In this document: in pieces, positions 8,210 through 16,618 of the stretch
Numbering within the stretch: the stretch's first letter is position 1
How the letters are laid out: the number at the start of each line of letters is the position of its first letter
Origin: Clostridia bacterium
GTDB lineage: Bacteria; Bacillota; Clostridia; Christensenellales; Borkfalkiaceae
NCBI GenBank assembly: GCA_017886575.1
Contig: JAGHJP010000003.1
Location: 1 to 64,000, forward strand
DNA: 64,000 nt
Direction of reading: 5' to 3'
Notes under the pieces: model-generated
Databases searched by the model: none
What the model saw: only the letters and a program-made list of their open reading frames with translations
Told to the model about the DNA's origin: nothing
Made by a program: the position numbers and the translations under genes

Positions 8210-9484
8210 ATGCCCGTGTTCGACAGGCGTTATACGGCAAATTGCCGCATCTACAACATGCTCGCCGCCGCGCCGCGGCATCTCTCCTTCCATACCCCCG
8301 GGCACAAAGAGGGCAAGTGGGACATCACCGAACTTTCCTTTTCGGACAACCTTGCCGACCCTACGGGCGTTTTGAAAGAGGCGCAGGCGGACGTCGCGCA
8401 GATCTTGGGCGCGGCAAGAAGTTTCCTTCTCACCGACGGCAGCACCTGCGGCGTGCTCTCCATGCTATACGCGGCAAAGCCCGAAAAACTCGTCTTTTCC
8501 GCGGCGGCGCACAAGAGCGTGTACAACGCCTGCCGCCTTTTGGGCATCGAACAGGTCGTTCTGGACGTTGTATACAGGGGCGGCATCCCGCAGCAGCCCT
8601 CTCTTGGCGCCATCGCCTCCGCCCTGCAAAACGCGGGCACGGGGGCGGGGAAAGGGGCGGTCGCCGTGCTTTTGACTTCCCCCGACTATTACGGCAACGT
8701 CGCCGGGTTTGCCGCCGTGCGGCGGATATGTGATGAATACGGCGCGATGCTCCTTTGCGACGGAGCGCACGGCGGGCACCTGCACGGCACCCCTCTGCAC
8801 GCGGGGGTGTGGTGCGACCTGTGGGTGGACGGCGTGCACAAGAGCCTGCCCGCCTTCACGCAGGGCGCGGTGGTGTCGGCAAAGACCGAGCCCCTCGGGG
8901 AACGGCTCGCCGCGGCGGCGGACGTATTCCGCACGACCAGTCCGTCCTATCCCATTCTGGCGAGCGTGGAATATGCCGTCAAATATCCCCGTAACTTGCG
9001 GCTCGAGAGGGAAGCGGAACGGTTCAAACGCCGCTTCCGTGCCTATGCAAACGCCGATTGGACGAAGATCGTGCTCTCTTACGGCAAAAACGCTCCGCAG
9101 GTGGCGGACATGCTCGAAAAAGAGGGGATATATCCCGAGTTTTGCGACGGGGAAAACATACTCTTCTATCTTTCGCCCGCCCAGCCGCTCAGGCAAGTAA
9201 AGTCGCTCGAAAAGGCGCTGCTGCCCTTTGAAGGCTTGCGCGCAAGCGGGCAAAACGAAGCGCCCATGCCCGCGTATTGGGCGGGGGAGCGCACGGGAAA
9301 GACGGAGTGGGTACCCTTGAAAGACGCCCTCGGGCGGACGTGTGCGCGGGACGCGGGGCTCTTTCCCCCCTGCCTGCCCGTGGTGCGCGCGGGGCAGAGG
9401 ATAGAGGAAGCGCACATACAGAAGCTGTCGGGCGCAAAGGGCGTCTACGGCATGGAAAACGGCAGGATAGCGGTGTACATATGA
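8210..9484 (+). CDS. Orn/Lys/Arg decarboxylase family protein (YaaO-like aminotransferase fold)
   Basis: 424 aa; FHTPGHKEGKWD, DGSTCGVLSML, CDGAHGGHLHGTPLHAG, VDGVHKSLPAFTQGA (PLP lysine); precedes tmk as in Bacillus. Confidence 0.88.
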   Translation: MPVFDRRYTANCRIYNMLAAAPRHLSFHTPGHKEGKWDITELSFSDNLADPTGVLKEAQADVAQILGAARSFLLTDGSTCGVLSMLYAAKPEKLVFSAAAHKSVYNACRLLGIEQVVLDVVYRGGIPQQPSLGAIASALQNAGTGAGKGAVAVLLTSPDYYGNVAGFAAVRRICDEYGAMLLCDGAHGGHLHGTPLHAGVWCDLWVDGVHKSLPAFTQGAVVSAKTEPLGERLAAAADVFRTTSPSYPILASVEYAVKYPRNLRLEREAERFKRRFRAYANADWTKIVLSYGKNAPQVADMLEKEGIYPEFCDGENILFYLSPAQPLRQVKSLEKALLPFEGLRASGQNEAPMPAYWAGERTGKTEWVPLKDALGRTCARDAGLFPPCLPVVRAGQRIEEAHIQKLSGAKGVYGMENGRIAVYI

Positions 9485-10104
9485 GAGGAAAACTGATCAG
9501 TTTCGAGGGCTGCGAAGGCGCGGGCAAGACGACAAAACTGAAAATGCTGAAGGGGTATCTGGAAGAGAAGGGCATTCCCTATCTCTACACGCGCGAGCCG
9601 GGCGGCAATCCCGTTTCGGAGAACATCCGCGCGGTTATTCTGGACCCTGCAAACGCCGCCATGACCGCCGAATGCGAGGCGCTATTGTACGCGGCGGCGC
9701 GCGCGCAGCTCCTGCACGACGTCATCGAACCCGCGCTGGCAGCGGGGAAATTGGTGGTCTGCGACCGCTATGTGGATTCCTCGCTCGCCTACCAAGGCGA
9801 GGCGCGCGGGCTGGGGCAGGACTTCGTGCGCAAGATCAATTCGTACGCGTTTGAAAAATACCTGCCCGACTGCACGGTATTTCTGGACATCCCGCCCGAA
9901 CGCGCCTTTGAAAGGAAGCACGGCGCGGACGAGAACGACCGCATGGAGCGCGAGGGGCTGGCGTTCCACCAAAAGGTGTATGCCGGCTACCGGAAGATCG
10001 CCGAACGGGAACCCGAACGCTTTGTCCGCGTGGACGCGTCGGGTACCAAGCAGGAAACGTTCGACAAAGTTCTGGAACTGCTCCGCTCCCGCGGCATCCT
10101 GTGA
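9481..10104 (+). CDS. tmk: thymidylate kinase
   Basis: ISFEGCEGAGKTTK P-loop, REPGG, DRYVDSSLAYQG; ATGA overlap with the upstream gene. Confidence 0.96.
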   Translation: MRGKLISFEGCEGAGKTTKLKMLKGYLEEKGIPYLYTREPGGNPVSENIRAVILDPANAAMTAECEALLYAAARAQLLHDVIEPALAAGKLVVCDRYVDSSLAYQGEARGLGQDFVRKINSYAFEKYLPDCTVFLDIPPERAFERKHGADENDRMEREGLAFHQKVYAGYRKIAEREPERFVRVDASGTKQETFDKVLELLRSRGIL

Positions 10105-10120
10105 CCGCCCGCTCCGCGCC

Positions 10121-10335
10121 CATCGCCGAAGGCGATAAAGGCGCAAGCCTTTCGGCTTGCTTAGATAGTTCGCCAACCAAGGGGCGTTTTCTCGGGCGAA
10201 TGGAATTTCGCCCTCGGTCAGCAAATCGCCTTGCGTATGCGATTTGCCTTGCGCTGTCAAAAAACGATCATCGATCGTTTTCGAGTAGCTCACCCTTGAA
10301 AATCCCGAGTTGCGCAATGCTGTGCCTTGCTTGTA
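10121..10335. repeat. Modular hairpin-array repeat, locus C
   Basis: atcgccgaaggcgat, gcaagcctttcggcttgc, caaggg/cccttg stem enclosing a nested unit; between tmk and holB. Confidence 0.8.
10184..10292 (-). repeat. Nested three-hairpin unit, copy 2 (inverted)
   Basis: Reverse complement of the 206-312 unit with compensated stem changes; enclosed by caaggg...cccttg. Confidence 0.85.
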
Positions 10336-10405
10336 CGAGCGGGGACGTAAAGCCAATTCGACGCGGGCATGCCCCCGTTCAAGAGAAAAAAGGAGAAAGA
10401 GAGCC

Positions 10406-11341
10406 GTGGAACAGTTGCTGCGTTCGACAACTGCATACAAGATGCTTGCGCACGAGGCGGCGGAGGACCGGCTGGCGAACACCTACCTGCTGCTCTTCCC
10501 GGACGAGCACAACCTGCGCGGCGCGCTCAAGGTCTTTGCGCCCCTCTTTTTCGACGGGAGCGAGGGGACGCGGGCGCGCATCGGGCGGGAGAACCACCCC
10601 GACTGCCTCTTTTTTCCCGCGCCCGGCAAGGCGCCCGACAGGGACATGGCGGAGGCGGTCGTCGAGGAGAGTTATCTGCGTCCCGTCGAGGGGAAGCGCA
10701 AACTCTTCGTGCTCGACAACATGCACCGCGCGGGCGCCGTGCCGCAGAACAAACTGCTGAAAATTCTCGAAGAGCCGCCCGCGGGGGTGTACTTCCTTCT
10801 CGGCGCGGCGAGCGAATTTCCCGTCCTGCCCACCGTCCGGTCCCGCGCCGAGCGGCTGGAGATCCCCCCCTTCTCCGAGGAGCAGGTGACGGCGTTCTTG
10901 CAGCGGAACTATCCCGGCTGCCGCGACGCCGCGCTGTGCGCGGCGGCAAGCGACGGGTCGCTCGGGCGGGCGCAGCGGCTGCTCGAAGGGGGCAGGTATG
11001 CCGAGCTCTACGCCTTGGCGTTTGCCTGCGCGTCGGCGGAGGCAAAGGACATTCCCGCGGCGGCGCGCGCGTTGAACGGCGTGAGCGAAAAGGGGGAATT
11101 TATCTCCATCCTGCGCCGCATGTACCGCGACATGCTCTTTTTCGGCACGGGACAGCCGTGCACGGCGGGGGGAAAAATAAGGGCCCTCGCGCAAAAGTTC
11201 ACCCCCGCCCTGCTGGTTTACGCGCTGGACGTGTTCGCCGAGGCGGAAAAACAGCTCACATTCAACGCCAACCTCTCCCAATGCACGGAAGTGGCGCTGT
11301 GGAAGATCGATAAGGAGAAACGAAAATGCAACAAATCGTAG
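10406..11341 (+). CDS. holB: DNA polymerase III delta' subunit-like protein
   Basis: KLFVLDNMHRAGAVPQNKLLKILEEPPAGVYFLLGA...LPTVRSRAERLE; GTG start after aggagaaagag; precedes ricT as in Bacillus. Confidence 0.88.
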   Translation: MEQLLRSTTAYKMLAHEAAEDRLANTYLLLFPDEHNLRGALKVFAPLFFDGSEGTRARIGRENHPDCLFFPAPGKAPDRDMAEAVVEESYLRPVEGKRKLFVLDNMHRAGAVPQNKLLKILEEPPAGVYFLLGAASEFPVLPTVRSRAERLEIPPFSEEQVTAFLQRNYPGCRDAALCAAASDGSLGRAQRLLEGGRYAELYALAFACASAEAKDIPAAARALNGVSEKGEFISILRRMYRDMLFFGTGQPCTAGGKIRALAQKFTPALLVYALDVFAEAEKQLTFNANLSQCTEVALWKIDKEKRKCNKS

Positions 11342-12498
11342 GAGTCAAATTCAGGAACGCCCCCAAGGTATACTACTTTTCCCCCGCGGCGGGCGAGGAA
11401 TATCCCCGCGGCTCGACGGTCATCGTCGAAACGGCCAAGGGGCTCGAGAGCGGCACGGTGGTCATTCCCCTGAAAGAGGTGGAGGACGAAAAGCTGACGT
11501 CCGCCCTCAAACCCATTCTGCGCCGCGCGACCGAGAAGGATTTGGAAAAGATCCGCCGCGGCGAGGAGCGCCGTCCCGAGGCGATGAAGATCTGCCGCAC
11601 GCAGATCGAAAAGCATAAGCTGGACATGAAACTCATCGACTGCGAGTTTACCTTCGACGGCGCCAAGGTGGTCTTTTATTTCTCCGCGCCTACGCGCGTG
11701 GACTTCCGCGACCTCGTCAAGGACCTCGCGGGCGAATTTCACCTGCGCATCGAACTCAGGCAGGTCGGCATCCGCGACGAAACGCGCATCCTGGGCGGCA
11801 TCGCGCCCTGCGGCCGTCCGTGCTGCTGCTCGTGCGGCATGAGCGATTTCAAGAAAGTGTCCATTAAAATGGCAAAGACGCAGGGACTCTCTCTCAATCC
11901 CGGCAAGATCAGCGGGCTGTGCGGCAGGCTCATGTGCTGTCTGGAATACGAAAACGACTATTACGCGGGCGTGTACAAGCAGATGCCCAAGATCGGGTCG
12001 GAGGCCGTCTCCCCCGAGGGGCGTGGCGTCGTCGCCTCCGTCAATATGCTTACCATGCAGGTCAAATTGAAGATCGAGACCCGCGAGGGCGGGCTGGTCT
12101 ATAAGGACTTCCCCGTCTCCGAATTGCAGATCAAACGGGGCGGGCATTTCGAAAAGGACGGCGTGCCCGTCGAAGAACTGCCCGAAGGCGAAGAGGCGGA
12201 TGGCGACGGTGCGGAGGCTCTCTCCGATGCAACTCCCGCGGATGCCGCGCCGGCGCCCTCGGACGGAGAACGGCAGGCGGGCGAGCGCAAGAACCGCAAC
12301 CGCAAAAACCGCCGCGGACGGGAGCGGGACGGAAACCGCCGGAACGGCAACGGACAGAACGGACGGGGCGGACAAGACAGACAGAACGGGCAAAACGGCG
12401 ATCACGGCAAGTTCCGTCGGGACGGGCAGGACGGCGGCCGAGAACGGCGGGAGAAAAAGCCCCGCCCGGACAATGCGCCCGTCGGTGCGAAGGAATAA
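11326..12498 (+). CDS. ricT: PSP1-domain / RicT (YaaT) family protein with low-complexity Arg/Gly/Asn tail
   Basis: GGIAPCGRPCCCSCGM...SLNPGKISGLCGRLMCCLEYE Cys motifs; C-terminal RNGNGQNGRGGQDRQNGQNGDHG. Confidence 0.92.
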   Translation: MQQIVGVKFRNAPKVYYFSPAAGEEYPRGSTVIVETAKGLESGTVVIPLKEVEDEKLTSALKPILRRATEKDLEKIRRGEERRPEAMKICRTQIEKHKLDMKLIDCEFTFDGAKVVFYFSAPTRVDFRDLVKDLAGEFHLRIELRQVGIRDETRILGGIAPCGRPCCCSCGMSDFKKVSIKMAKTQGLSLNPGKISGLCGRLMCCLEYENDYYAGVYKQMPKIGSEAVSPEGRGVVASVNMLTMQVKLKIETREGGLVYKDFPVSELQIKRGGHFEKDGVPVEELPEGEEADGDGAEALSDATPADAAPAPSDGERQAGERKNRNRKNRRGRERDGNRRNGNGQNGRGGQDRQNGQNGDHGKFRRDGQDGGRERREKKPRPDNAPVGAKE

Positions 12499-12609
12499 AG
12501 ATCTTATAATTTTTTGTAAAAATCTAAAAAAATTTTTTGCAAAACCATTTACTATTTCCCGCGAATGTGATATAATACAAAGCATCAAAACAAAGGGAGG
12601 TTTCATACC

Positions 12610-12777
12610 ATGGCACACACTGTTTCCGATGAATGCATTGCTTGCGGCGCTTGCGCGGACACCTGTCCCGTTTCCGCGATCGAGATCAAGGATAAGGCGG
12701 TCGTCGATCCCGACACCTGCATCGATTGCGGCGCATGCGAGTCCGTTTGCCCCGTCGAAGCCATCAAGGCGGAGTAA
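12610..12777 (+). CDS. 2x[4Fe-4S] ferredoxin, 55 aa
   Basis: MAHTVSDECIACGACADTCPVSAIEIKDKAVVDPDTCIDCGACESVCPVEAIKAE*; RBS gggaggttt; below the ORF-track cutoff. Confidence 0.95.
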   Translation: MAHTVSDECIACGACADTCPVSAIEIKDKAVVDPDTCIDCGACESVCPVEAIKAE

Positions 12778-12807
12778 ACTTTTTTCGGCGGCATACGCAT
12801 GAACGTA

Positions 12808-12856
12808 AAGACGCGAAAGCCGGTTTTTTCGGGCGGGCTTCCGCGTCTTTTTCGTT
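12808..12856 (+). terminator. intrinsic terminator after ferredoxin
   Basis: aaagacgcgaaagcc...gggcttccgcgtcttt followed by ttcg. Confidence 0.6.
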
Positions 12857-12931
12857 GCGAGATCTTTCATTCCACACCCCGGTCTTTTTCCCCGTAAACG
12901 CGGGCATGGGTGGTTTTTTTAAGGAGATAAT

Positions 12932-13636
12932 ATGGAGCACAAAGAGGGCGAAACGGCGGAAGAGCTGCTGATAGGCGGCATGAAGATATTGCAGAGCGAC
13001 CGGTTTTACCGCTTCACGTCGGACGCGGTGCTCTTGTCCCGCTTCGCGCGCTGCAAGCCGGGCGAGGACGCGGCGGATTTCTGTGCGGGCAGCGGAATCG
13101 TGGGTCTGCATTTTTACGCCTTGCACTCCTCCGAAGTGCGCCGCATGACCCTCTTCGAGATGCAGACGGAACTTGCCGACATGAGCCGGAAAAGCGTCGC
13201 GCTCAACGGTCTGGAAGAAAAATTTTCCGTCGTGAACTGCAAGGTACAGGACATTTCCGCGGCGTATGCCGGGCGGTTCTCGCTCATTTTATGCAACCCG
13301 CCCTATGAAAAGGGCGGCGTTGCCTCTCCCGACCCCGCCAAAGCCGCCTGCCGCAAGGAACTTTTCCTGACACTCGAAGAGCTGTGCGCCGCGGCGTCCC
13401 GCTGTCTGCGGTATGGCGGCAGGTTTGCGCTCTGCCACCGCGCCGACCGGCTGGCGGAAGTCATGTACACGCTGCATGCCGCGGGGCTGGAACCCAAGCG
13501 CCTGCAGCTCGTCGCGGGCCGCGCGGGCGCGCCGCCCTATCTCGCGCTCGTCGAATCGGTCAGGGGCGGCAGGGCGGGGCTTACGGTCCTGCCCGCGCTC
13601 GAAAATTCCCCGCCTGCCGGCGATTCCCGCCGCTGA
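12932..13636 (+). CDS. tRNA1(Val) (adenine-N6)-methyltransferase-like protein (TrmN6/YabB)
   Basis: DRFYRFTSDAVLLSRFA, ADFCAGSGIVGL and NPPY motif (LILCNPPYEKGG). Confidence 0.9.
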   Translation: MEHKEGETAEELLIGGMKILQSDRFYRFTSDAVLLSRFARCKPGEDAADFCAGSGIVGLHFYALHSSEVRRMTLFEMQTELADMSRKSVALNGLEEKFSVVNCKVQDISAAYAGRFSLILCNPPYEKGGVASPDPAKAACRKELFLTLEELCAAASRCLRYGGRFALCHRADRLAEVMYTLHAAGLEPKRLQLVAGRAGAPPYLALVESVRGGRAGLTVLPALENSPPAGDSRR

Positions 13637-13637
13637 C

Positions 13638-14003
13638 GCATCGCCGCGGGCGATAACATGAGATTTTCAAGAGGCGTTGCCTCTTGAACGGGTGAAGGCG
13701 GCGCCCTTCAAAATAAAAAGCCTTCCGTAAGCGGAGCATTGCTCCGCGCCCGTCGCCGCAGGCGATAACATGGGATTTCAAAGGGTCGCGACCCTTTGAC
13801 AAGGGTGCGGGAACGGCGTTCCCGCGTAAAGAAAGCCTTTCATGGGCGAAGCGCCGCTCCGCATTATATCGCCGCAGGCGATAAGACCGCAAGGCAAAGC
13901 CTTGCTTATAAAGTTCGATAATCAAGGAGCGCCGCTCCTTGATCTCGCGAAGGGCGTAACGCCCTCTCGACGCCCAAGTAGCGCAAGCCTTTGGCTTGCT
14001 TTG
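13638..14003. repeat. Modular hairpin-array repeat, locus D
   Basis: ttcaagaggcgttgcctcttgaa, tgaaggcggcgcccttca, gcggagcattgctccgc, tcgccgcaggcga, tcaaagggtcgcgaccctttga, gcgggaacggcgttcccgc, caaggagcgccgctccttg, gcaagcctttggcttgc; between trmN6-like gene and rsmI. Confidence 0.85.
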
Positions 14004-14028
14004 ACAAAATTCAAAGAGGAGGGAAAGA

Positions 14029-14835
14029 ATGGTCACATTCGTCGCCACGCCCATCGGCAATCTCAAGGACATCACCCTGCGCGCGCTGGAAGTGCTGCGC
14101 GGGGCGGACGTTATCTTCTGCGAGGACACGCGGCATACCCTGCGCCTTCTGAACGCGTACGGGATCAAAAAGCCGCTGCTTGCCTGCCATAAGTTCAACG
14201 AGGAGGCCGCAGCCGAAAAAATCGTCGAGCGCGCCCTGGCGGGGGAGGAGGTCGCCGTGCTGTCCGACGCGGGCATGCCCGTCATCTCCGATCCCGGCAA
14301 CGCCGTATGCCGCGCCCTGCAAAGGGCGGGCGTGCCCTACACCGTCGCCCCGGGGGCAACGGCGTTTGCCTGCGCGCTCGTCCTTGCGGGCATGGATGCC
14401 TCCAAATTTACATTTCTCGGATTTTTGCCCAACAAGAAGGGGGAAAAGCTGCGCTTTTTGGAAAAGTATAAGGCGCTCGATACCACGCTCCTCTTTCACA
14501 GCGCGCCCCAGGACGTGGACGATGACATTGCCGCCATGGCGGAGGCGTTCGGCGACCGCCCCGCCTGCGCCGTGCGCGAGATCACCAAGATACACGAGGA
14601 GAGCCGCCCCTTCACCCTCGCCGCGGGGCTGGACGGGGAGAAGCGGGGGGAGTACGTCCTCGTCGTCGCGGGCGCGGCGGAACGGGAAAACCCCCTGAAC
14701 GCTCTCCCGCCTGCCGAGCATATCCGCCACTACATGGCGCAGGGGCTGGATAAAAAAGAGGCGCTCAAGCGCGCCGCCCGCGACCGCGGCGTGTCCAAAT
14801 CCGCGCTCTATCCGTATACGATCGAAGAGGAGTGA
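14029..14835 (+). CDS. rsmI: 16S rRNA (cytidine(1402)-2'-O)-methyltransferase
   Basis: VTFVATPIGNLKDITLRALEVLRGADVIFCEDTRHT, SDAGMPVISDPG. Confidence 0.95.
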   Translation: MVTFVATPIGNLKDITLRALEVLRGADVIFCEDTRHTLRLLNAYGIKKPLLACHKFNEEAAAEKIVERALAGEEVAVLSDAGMPVISDPGNAVCRALQRAGVPYTVAPGATAFACALVLAGMDASKFTFLGFLPNKKGEKLRFLEKYKALDTTLLFHSAPQDVDDDIAAMAEAFGDRPACAVREITKIHEESRPFTLAAGLDGEKRGEYVLVVAGAAERENPLNALPPAEHIRHYMAQGLDKKEALKRAARDRGVSKSALYPYTIEEE

Positions 14836-14946
14836 GGAAAAATCGGGCAAATGCAAGCGTTGCTTGACAAAGTTCCAAGCGCGTTTGGTTGCAGGGCGGC
14901 GCGGAGTCTGCTATACTTTTCGCAAAAAGACAAGGAGCGTCATTTC

Positions 14947-16485
14947 ATGTCCATCGGAAAGGAAATTTATGCGCTGCGCAAACAGAAAGGGCTGTCGCAG
15001 GAGGGGCTTGCCGACCGCCTGCAGGTGTCCCGCCAGAGCGTCAGCCTCTGGGAGACCGACCAGACCGTACCTTCCATCGACAACCTTCTGCGCATGTGTG
15101 ACATCTTCGGGGTATCCATGGATAAACTCTGCGGCAGGGAAGTCCCGCCGCCCGCGGAGGACGCCACAAAGCTGCCCGCGGAGGGGAGCGTCCCGCCCGG
15201 GAAAAACGTGTCGGAAAAGGCGCCGCCCGACGGGGAAAACGCGGGCATGGTTGCCTGCGTTTCGTCGGTGGCGGACGAGGCGGCGGTCAAAGAACTTTTC
15301 GGTGCGCAGGTCAGGCAGACGTATGCGGTGTATGCCGTCTTTATCGTCCTCTGCCTGTGGGCTGCCGTCGCGCAGATCGCCGAAGGCGTATACGAATGGC
15401 TCGCCGTCCCCGGCGTCCTGCTTCTCATCGCCGCCGTCGGGCTGGTCTGCACGGCGGTGCGTTGGAGGCAGCGGCGAAAGAAGTTTTCTGCCGACGGGCC
15501 GCATGAGACGGTTTTCCGCTTCTATGCCGACCGGTTCGAGGCCGATTGCCGTTCGAAAAGCACGTTTTTATCCTATTGCAAAAATTATACCGACGTTGAA
15601 AGGCTCGACGAGCGGGGCAATTACGTCTGTCTGCTCGTCGACGGCGGGTGGATCCTCTTTGACAGAGAAAAACTCACGGGCGACGCCGCCCTTGCGCTGC
15701 ATCTTTTGCGCGGCAGCGCCAAGGTGTGCCGTTCGCCGCTGGGCAAAAGGACCAACGAGCGCCCCGCTCTGCCCGAAAGAAAGGCGGCCGTCCTGCGCGG
15801 CGTGCTCCTTGCCCTCTTCGTGCTTTCGCTTTGCAGCGTCCTTTTCGGGCTGCTCCTGGTCGCGTTGATCGCTTCCTCTTCGCCCCTGCCCGAGGCGGCC
15901 TGGTCGATGGCGGAGAACATGTGGGCCTTTTTGGTGTTCCTGCCCCTTCCGCTTGCCTCTCTCCTGCTCGGGGTTTACGGCAGAAGCAAGGGGCTGCGCT
16001 GCACCAAGAACATCGCCGCCGGCGGCATCGCGGCGGTAATTCTGTTCGTCTACGGCCTGTTTCCCGTCTTTTTTGCGGGCGATCTTTCCGACGATTATGC
16101 CTATCTGACCCGCGTGGAGACGGCCGTCGGGATCGAGCTTCCCGACGAGGGCGTCATCTCCACGCAATATTCCGACGGCGGGGCGGCGGAAGGGTTCAAA
16201 GATCTCGAAGAGAGCGTTGCGCGGTTTGCGGACGGCGCGCAGACGGAAGCGTTTGAAGCGGGGCTGGCAGGCGGCGTACTGTGGCAAGCGGCTTTGCCCG
16301 GCAATGCGGCGGTGGACGAGTATGCGCGCATTCGGACTGCGGAGGCGGAGTATTACCTGATTTACAACGTGCAGACGGGGCGGTACGACGGCGCGGTCGC
16401 TGCGGGCGAGAACGAGTTCTATTTTCTGGCGTACCAAACCGGAAAAAATCTCCTGTATGTCTTTCATTATTTGTACATCGTTTGA
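14947..16485 (+). CDS. XRE-family HTH transcriptional regulator with C-terminal membrane domain
   Basis: MSIGKEIYALRKQKGLSQEGLADRLQVSRQSVSLWETDQTVPSIDNLLRMC; several TM segments. Confidence 0.88.
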   Translation: MSIGKEIYALRKQKGLSQEGLADRLQVSRQSVSLWETDQTVPSIDNLLRMCDIFGVSMDKLCGREVPPPAEDATKLPAEGSVPPGKNVSEKAPPDGENAGMVACVSSVADEAAVKELFGAQVRQTYAVYAVFIVLCLWAAVAQIAEGVYEWLAVPGVLLLIAAVGLVCTAVRWRQRRKKFSADGPHETVFRFYADRFEADCRSKSTFLSYCKNYTDVERLDERGNYVCLLVDGGWILFDREKLTGDAALALHLLRGSAKVCRSPLGKRTNERPALPERKAAVLRGVLLALFVLSLCSVLFGLLLVALIASSSPLPEAAWSMAENMWAFLVFLPLPLASLLLGVYGRSKGLRCTKNIAAGGIAAVILFVYGLFPVFFAGDLSDDYAYLTRVETAVGIELPDEGVISTQYSDGGAAEGFKDLEESVARFADGAQTEAFEAGLAGGVLWQAALPGNAAVDEYARIRTAEAEYYLIYNVQTGRYDGAVAAGENEFYFLAYQTGKNLLYVFHYLYIV

Positions 16486-16618
16486 ATTCTGCCCCGCGGA
16501 GAAGAGTGTTCTTCCCCGCGGGGAAATTGGTCTGCGGAAATTTTGATGAAGGGGCTTGAAAAACCGGGCGGCATCGTGTATAATAGAAGAGCATTGAATC
16601 ATCGGCAAGGAGGGGAAT

